The notes beneath the pieces were generated by a model. The model ran no database searches and had not been told where the DNA came from. It saw only the letters and a program-made list of their open reading frames with translations. A stretch of DNA of 64,000 bases from contig NC_060060.1 in assembly GCF_020283565.1 (NCBI RefSeq), positions 8,308,001 to 8,372,000 on the forward strand. Reading direction: 5' to 3'. Numbering within the stretch: position 1 is the first letter of the stretch; every line of letters begins with the position of its first letter. This document shows, piece after piece, positions 57,582 to 64,000 of this stretch. This DNA is from Trifolium pratense (Eukaryota > Streptophyta > Magnoliopsida > Fabales > Fabaceae). The position numbers were made by a program, and so were the translations under genes.

Positions 57582-59800
57582 TGTAACACCCAAACCCATT
57601 ATTTATATATTTCTACCTTTAGTAAAATCTTTTTCAAAATACGCAACGGAAAATCACATTTAATTTATTGAATATCGGTTCGAGTATTACACTCCTCTAT
57701 CAAAATAATACTAATGTAATTAATTAGTAAAAATAGTGTTTATACAAATGTTAAATCAACTAATGTATTTATTAGCTATACAAAACAACCTAGATAAGGA
57801 GACTCTATATACATATAAAACCCCTTTTCCCGTGTCACAATCAGAGCGGAGCTTCACCGACGACTCGACATCGAATACCACAAAACCTGTAAATCTGGAC
57901 CCCCAACGATCCAGCACATAACACATAAAAGAGAGTTAGATAACATACTCAAAATATAAGTGTAAGTAAATGGTACTTAAACACTTCTTCATAAAGACAT
58001 GCATAATCATACATTATACATATACACCACCATCATTCATGCATATTCATATATCATGCATATACTTCATTTATCACATAATCAATCATCCACAATTATA
58101 CACCAAACAGATAGTTTCACGTCGTCTCGGACAATACCAAAACATCAACAAATACACATAACTCAATTACAAATAGGAATACACATAAAGTTCCTAATGT
58201 AATCTAACACCACAAATACACGGTTCAGATTATGGTCATGACGGACCCTGCATTGTTCATTTTATAGTCATGACGGACTCTGCTCCTCACATACGGATTA
58301 ACAATCAACATTTACCAAGTACGTGTCAAACATTATTTATCATAAAATGCACACATAATCCCTAATGCAATCTAATGCTTCACATTCATGCTATGTCCTC
58401 TAGACACCTCTAATGCATGTGGTATCATCTTCTTTATTAGAGTATCTCACCTCTAATATCCTTCTTTATCGGATAAATATAATCCGATATCCTTCTTTAT
58501 TGGAATATCCAATATCACATATATTCATGAATGCATGTATATGTTTTTCATGAATTCACTCACAATCATTTTAATTAGCATTAAGCTCTTCATTTACTAA
58601 TGTGGAACACTATCCAACATTACTTCTTTATTAAGATAACACTATACCTTAATATCCTTCTTTATCGAATAACATAATTCGATATACTTCTTTATTAAGT
58701 TAATTAACACCTTAATATACTTCTTTGACATTTTAACAAACATCATCAACACAATCAACAACAATTATATTCCACACACATAATCAACAACTATCATCAC
58801 AATACAATTAATCATGGTTATAAACACCTAATTGCATGTTAGGATACCTTAAATCCATGTTACAAGTGCCTAATTGCACTTAAAACAACTATCAAAAAGT
58901 TGCTGAATTAGTACTGTTCGCTAAGCGAACCCGTAGCGAATGGATAGCGAACCAAGTCAGGGTAGTTCGAGCTCGTGGCGAACCAGTAGCGAGCAGTCAG
59001 CGAACTATTCGCTAAGCGAACCCGTAGCGAAGGCCTCCTGTCAGGACAGTTCAAACCTTGCGATTTTCATCTCAAATCACCCAAAAATCCCATTTTTCAT
59101 GTTATAAACCCCAAAAGAGTTTGTATTCACATATAATAAACATAGATAAACACAAAAGGACGGTCCATTTCTCAGATCTACCTCAGAAACATCGAAAAAG
59201 TAAGAATTTGCCACTTTTATACAAAACTCACATAAGAACACAAGTTCTTGAGTCAAACACTCACAAATTCGTTTTTACTTATTTAAATCGTTCATGCGTC
59301 ATGGTAAAAGCATATACAACATGTTATGAACCTACGAATCGATTTCCATTACGAAAAATCCATTCAAACTAAAACGAAAATGGGGTGGAGGAAGTTCGGG
59401 TGAGGAGAAATCGACATTCTCCCCTTCCTCGAGTCACCCACGGATATGAAATCTACTCTCTTACCTGGATTCGAAGAAAACATGACGAAGCTCTCGAATC
59501 CCTAGCTCTCCTTCTCGCCCTAGCTCCTCAAGCTCTCTCTCCTTTCTCTCAAGAACACAAGGACAAAAGAGAAATGAATTTCTCTTCTCCCTCTCATGGC
59601 TATATGGCGCCACACACACACACAAGGCCCATTGGGCCTCAAGCCCAATTGGCTTGGCCCAATAACGCGTTAACTCGCTCTACTCGCCTAATAACTAAAG
59701 TACTCGATAAATAACTCTAGTTATTAACTTAATTAAAATGCCACGTTAAATAAAATATTTTAACACATAAAAATAATAATACGAAAATTGGGTCGTTACA
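57582..59800 (-). repeat. 3' LTR of the LARD-like element
   Basis: 2219 bp, plus-strand ends TGTAACACCCAAACCC and GGGTCGTTACA. It is the same family as the solo LTR at 17-2344. It contains repeated words around cttctttat(t/c)(a/g) at about 58425-58730 and a tagcgaa-type repeat at 58918-59035. Confidence 0.93.
58918..59035. repeat. tagcgaa-type repeat cassette in the LARD LTR
   Basis: Irregular copies of gctaagcgaacccgtagcga and shorter (g)tagcgaa / agcgaacc words occur at about 58920, 58946, 58976, 58999 and 59010. The block sits where the solo LTR at 17-2344 has its unrelated 51-bp repeats; flanks on both sides align between the two LTRs. Confidence 0.85.
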
Positions 59801-62800
59801 ACTCTCCCCCACTTAAAAGATTTTCGCCCTCGAAAATTACGCAACTAAAACAACTCCGGATAACTCCTGTATCCGACCCTCCTACCAAACGCTCAAAACG
59901 CTACACATTACTAAGTTTGACAAAATTAGTTTATCCCATCCAACACAATTTTTGTCCATTTATCAACAAGAGATCAAGGACGGCTAGTTCCTCAATTTGT
60001 CGATAGATAGTCAACAATCATGATATCGGCATAAACCATTCTTATCAAACCGCTAAAACGTCAACTTCGCACGAAACATCCACAGACTCACATTCTACGG
60101 TACTCACAACTCTGCCCCAAAACAGGTACAACCAATCGAACACTCTCCGAAAGATACTTCCACAACTCCATAATTCTCATAAATCTTTGATTCCCTCATG
60201 AATCACTTAACCGTGTTACATCACTTATTCATATCGTATCTTATTCCAAACATATCACTCGATAATTCAATTCCAACAATCACTTGATGACCACATTCTC
60301 AAACTCCCTCGACACATGCTAAAAACTACCGTCTCTAACCGTCAAATTCATTTTCTAACATATCTTCAATCATTGAGTCGAATCTCTTTACGACTATTCT
60401 ATTCCCAAGTAATCTCTTAACCAACCTTTGCATTCCTTAACACAAACAATTTCCAATACCACTTCTTAATCTTTTAGTAATTCGCTACTTCAAAATTAGG
60501 CTACCGCCTAAAATTGGTTCTCCAAACAATCATAACTTCTATCTCGTTGATTCCAAACGACATCTTCAGTTCGCTCACGCTCCACCTATCCATGTTCCCC
60601 ATCATCTTGCATTGCAACAAGCACACTCTTCTCCGTTTATTCACTCATCGAATTCTTATTCACCAAATCACTACCGTCCCATCATCCATGATGAAACAAT
60701 TTAAAATCTTTTACTTCATTGTCACCGATTGTGACCATACCTCATCAACATCCACGATGCATCTAACAAAACTAGTCTCTACCGACTCTTCCATTCCATG
60801 AATCCAAATTCCTTAGCAAATACTTACTCACTCTTATCTTGTGGGCACTGCAAAATGCTCTCCGACACTTACCTTAGACATCGCCTTCAACTCCTTACTA
60901 TATGTGCTCAAACACAACATCTACTCACATGTGCGGTAATCCTTTTCGCAACTCTCACCTAGCACAAGTCACTTCCAACATGACCTCATTACTCATTCTC
61001 TGCACGTTCTTCAACAGCTAACTTTCTTATTTCCAATCATTCTAAGACGTTACTACTCACTTAGCTTCATCTCAACCTCCAAGACTCTACGTTCTCATTC
61101 AACATGTGACACCAATTGTCCGGTTATTATCCAAATCCAATTACCCTTTCTTCGACAAGCCTCTCACAAAATCTTTCGAATCGTTATCCTACTTCCATCT
61201 TCGAATAAACTCGACTACTCATACAATCCTTACTTCCAACGATTCAACAAACATACCAATCCTATTATGATATTTCTCAATTCCATTCTCGTCTACCTTA
61301 AAGCCTACTTCCCTTCATCGATTAATGAACACCAACGGTTCACTAATATTCACATCTCTTATGAAATTACTTCACACACTAGACTTAGAACTCCAAATTG
61401 TTCAACCAATTCAACCTACTACCATATGCACGACTCACGTAAAGCTTCTTACTCAAACATCTGCTACAACATCCTATCCACTTTGATGACAACTTACTTC
61501 AAAATCATCACCTCCTCAAGAATCTTAATCACTCCCTCTCCTTCATATTCGACTCGTTTCGATCAAACAGATACTTCAACTTTGGTCCACAAAACACGCC
61601 TCCATACTTTTAGTGCAACACACGATCTCCAACCGTTCCGAATACTCTTCATCTCACTTAACCAATCTCACTAACGCCTCACGGCGAAACACTTGGTCCG
61701 ACAACTCCTCTTCTAATAGTTTCTCACAACTTGTTGCGCCCATTCATTCCACTTCGAACAACGTCGCCAATTCCTGAATATTCCGCTTCAAGAACATCTC
61801 TACTCATCTCATCTTCTCACGTTCGAAACATCTCGGAGGGATATAACCTTCTCCCCCACTTATCTCAAACCCACCTACACTCTTCCACTAGAACTTCTGG
61901 TGCTCACACCTAACGGTTCTATCGTCTCTAAACATATTCTTCCCAAAAGAAGAAACTAGTATCGACATCGTTTACACGCATGTCGCATACAAGGGACAAA
62001 ACCTAACCCACGATACCTAAACACTAACACAAATTCATGCAAGCATTCAAGTAACCTATACTTCCCTCACTTTTCAAAGTTAGGAAATCAAAACAACACA
62101 AGAAAAATGAACATTGCATAGCAATAATTCATACTCACATTCAATCAACTCAGAACAAGACGTCAATAAAATAAATTTCTTGTCTGGCTCCCTCGCTTAG
62201 CAAAAGCTAGCGAGCTCCCGGCGAGATAAGTCACAAACATTCACAGGATTTAGCAAGACTTAGCGAGATTTAGCGAGGTTCATTCTTCGCCTAGCGAGCA
62301 CATCCAAAAATCTGGGTGCTCTGCTACGGTTTTGAACTTACGCTCACTAAACTCTCGTTTTCTCGACTCACTAATCCACAAAATCCAAAACATCAAGCAT
62401 ATAACATCATTATAGACTTGAAAGCACAATTAGAATCATGCATCAACAATCACAACATAGAATTATGAGGTCTTCATGTTTTTACTCATAAAACGCATAG
62501 CAATTCAAATGCCTAGTAATTATCTAGCACATGTTATAAACAAACATATAACAAACACATACCAGGACACATTAATATCCTACTCGTCTCACCATTTTGA
62601 AAATTTAATTTTCACTCACCCAAAAGAAAATAACTCTATATTTTCACCAAAATCTTCAAGAAATAATATTAGTTTTTAAAATTATTTCAAATCATTACCA
62701 CATGCAGTTTTATATCATGCCGGATCGTCACATGCAGTTTTACATCATGCCGGATCATCAACAATTAGCAAATAAGCATCAATCAACCAAGTTTAAACTA

Positions 62801-63070
62801 TACCAAGGTTAAACTCTAAGCATATTCAACTATTATAGCATAGAAGTATAACACTCACACCATTACTCAACAAAAGAATGGATCCATTTATCAATTCACA
62901 CCACTCATAGTTCCTAAATGAACAACATAAGTGATTTCACAAAACAAACAACACAAAATTGTTAGACAAACACGACTGACACACTACACTCACTTGGTCT
63001 GACTGCACAGACCTGCTCTGATCGACACATAACCCACACAGTCCGAAGACAACGGGGCTCTGATACCAAT
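59801..63070 (-). other. Non-coding interior of the LARD-like element
   Basis: 3.27 kb, strongly G-poor on the plus strand (C-poor on the minus), with no minus-strand ORF of appreciable length and no gag or pol motif seen. The last minus-strand bases before the purine tract (TTTTCGAGGGCGAAAATC) resemble the 3' coding end of Gypsy polyproteins (..RGRKSFKWGR), which hints at descent from a chromovirus-like parent. A gctagcgag-type repeat cluster lies at about 62190-62300. The plus-strand ORFs here (for example 61267-61674) are artefacts of G-poverty, which removes TAG and TGA. Confidence 0.7.
63056..63068 (-). other. Primer-binding site of the LARD-like element
   Basis: The minus strand reads TGGTATCAGAGCC two bases after the LTR end, complementary to the 3' end of plant initiator Met tRNA. 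It fixes the orientation of the element. Confidence 0.9.
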
Positions 63071-64000
63071 TGTAACACCCAAACCCATTATTTATATATC
63101 TACCTTTAGTAAAATCTTTTTCAAAATACGCAACGGAAAATCACATTTAATTTATTGAATATCGGTTCGAGTATTACACTCCTCTATCAAAATAATACTA
63201 ATGTAATTAATTAGTAAAAATAGTGTTTATACAAATGTTAAATCAACTAATGTATTTATTAGCTATACAAAACAACCTAGATAAGGAGACTCTATATACA
63301 TATAAAACCCCTTTTCCCGTGTCACAATCAGAGCGGAGCTTCACCGACGACTCGACATCGAATACCACAAAACCTGTAAATCTGGACCCCCAACGATCCA
63401 GCACATAACACATAAAAGAGAGTTAGATAACATACTCAAAATATAAGTGTAAGTAAATGGTACTTAAACACTTCTTCATAAAGACATGCATAATCATACA
63501 TTATACATATACACCACCATCATTCATGCATATTCATATATCATGCATATACTTCATTTATCACATAATCAATCATCCACAATTATACACCAAACAGATA
63601 GTTTCACGTCGTCTCGGACAATACCAAAACATCAACAAATACACATAACTCAATTACAAATAGGAATACACATAAAGTTCCTAATGTAATCTAACACCAC
63701 AAATACACGGTTCAGATTATGGTCATGACGGACCCTGCATTGTTCATTTTAGGGTAAATGATCATTTACCCCCCTGCAAAATAAGCAAATTTTCGTTTAC
63801 CCCCCTATGTAGATTTTTTTTCTGTTTACCCCCCTGTAAAAAATAGATTCACTCATTTTGCCCCCTGTGTGTACAGCAGGACATGTGATTGTGCAAATTT
63901 GCTGAAGTGGCTTGTACACGTGGAAAAAAACATTTATATTTATTTTTAAATTCCACGTCAGATAATATTTTTTCTAAAAAAAAACTTTTCCTACAAAATT
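63071..64000 (-). repeat. 5' LTR of the LARD-like element, partial
   Basis: From TGTAACACCC it matches 57582-58268 almost base for base until about 63751 (cattgttcatttta), where an unrelated sequence interrupts it. The rest lies outside the window. Confidence 0.92.
63752..64000. mobile_element. Insertion in the LARD LTR, left end of a MITE-like element
   Basis: Starts gggtaaatgatcatttaccc and repeats the word tttaccccc(t/c)t three times within 80 bp (63767, 63797, 63825), a pattern typical of a legume short element with terminal (t)ttaccccc words. The left boundary is exact because the left LTR copy is uninterrupted (..cattttatagtcatgacgga). The right end and TSD are outside the window. Confidence 0.6.

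Larger units (their letters stand above)
57582..64000 (-). mobile_element. LARD-like LTR retrotransposon, cut by the window end
   Basis: Read on the minus strand: 5' LTR beginning beyond 64000 and ending at 63071; primer-binding site TGGTATCAGAGCC (63068-63056) two bases later; 3.27-kb internal region; purine tract AAGTGGGGGAGAGT (59814-59801); 3' LTR 59800-57582. Internal coding capacity is absent on the minus strand, so it matches a LARD (large LTRs, non-coding interior). The two LTRs look almost identical over the part seen, with one 2-bp indel near 57611/63100, so insertion was recent. The right LTR is interrupted at about 63752. Confidence 0.88.

Noticed and set aside
59788..62679. Several plus-strand ORFs in the LARD interior (for example 61267-61674)
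   Set aside because: They lie on the strand opposite to the element, in G-poor sequence where TAG and TGA are rare, and have no recognisable motif. They are composition artefacts.
57736..63689. Identical ORF pairs near 57736/63223, 57970/63457 and 57999/63486
   Set aside because: They are the same positions in the two LTRs of one element and are duplicated because LTRs are. They show no sign of coding.

Overview
This is eukaryotic plant nuclear DNA: AT-rich, spliced genes with GT/AG introns, tRNA-derived SINEs, and plant Copia, Gypsy-type, Helitron, CACTA, hAT and Mutator-type elements. The repeat families and the protein sequences look like a temperate legume (Medicago/Trifolium/Cicer group). 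The species call is recognition from memory, not a computed match.

Only one gene looks intact: a minus-strand SPEN-family RNA-binding protein (two RRMs plus a C-terminal SPOC domain, FPA-like) at 4339-13340. It has four coding exons and a 4.9-kb intron holding a LINE fragment, a SINE and a MITE. Almost everything else is transposable elements, many with boundaries that can be read to the base from target-site duplications (TSDs).

Layout. 17-2344: solo LTR (TSD cttaa). 2345-4338: intergenic, with a SINE and a MITE. 4339-13340: FPA-like gene. 13341-15827: upstream region with a 602-bp Mutator-type element (9-bp TSD). 15828-30680: a 14.9-kb Helitron on the minus strand, with a PIF1-type helicase, an RPA1-like gene broken by a hAT insertion, captured gene fragments and a 1.9-kb tandem duplication; no Rep domain is visible. 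30868-47514: a nest of elements. A Copia (TSD attaa) contains a Gypsy-type solo LTR (TSD tttga), which contains a second Copia, which contains a small MITE. 47520-49805: MITE, SINE and an 802-bp hAT element with a tRNA-like segment. 49806-56820: a small LTR element with an unfamiliar pol-less ORF, split by a 3.8-kb CACTA element (TSD tca) that has captured exons of an ISWI chromatin remodeller gene. 56821-57581: an array of alternating palindromic 12-mers followed by an exon encoding the start of a plant-mobile-domain protein. 57582-64000: a LARD-like LTR element on the minus strand, same family as the solo LTR at the left edge, running off the window.

Strongest leads: (1) an array of about ten mini-palindromes with covarying arms inside the outer Copia LTR; (2) two interleaved complementary segments (pseudoknot-like) spanning the LTR end and gag start of the same element; (3) eleven alternating ACCGGTACACTT/AAGTGTACCGGT units upstream of the mobile-domain exon; (4) the ISWI capture by CACTA; (5) a cassette of unrelated tandem repeats at the same position in two LTRs of one family.
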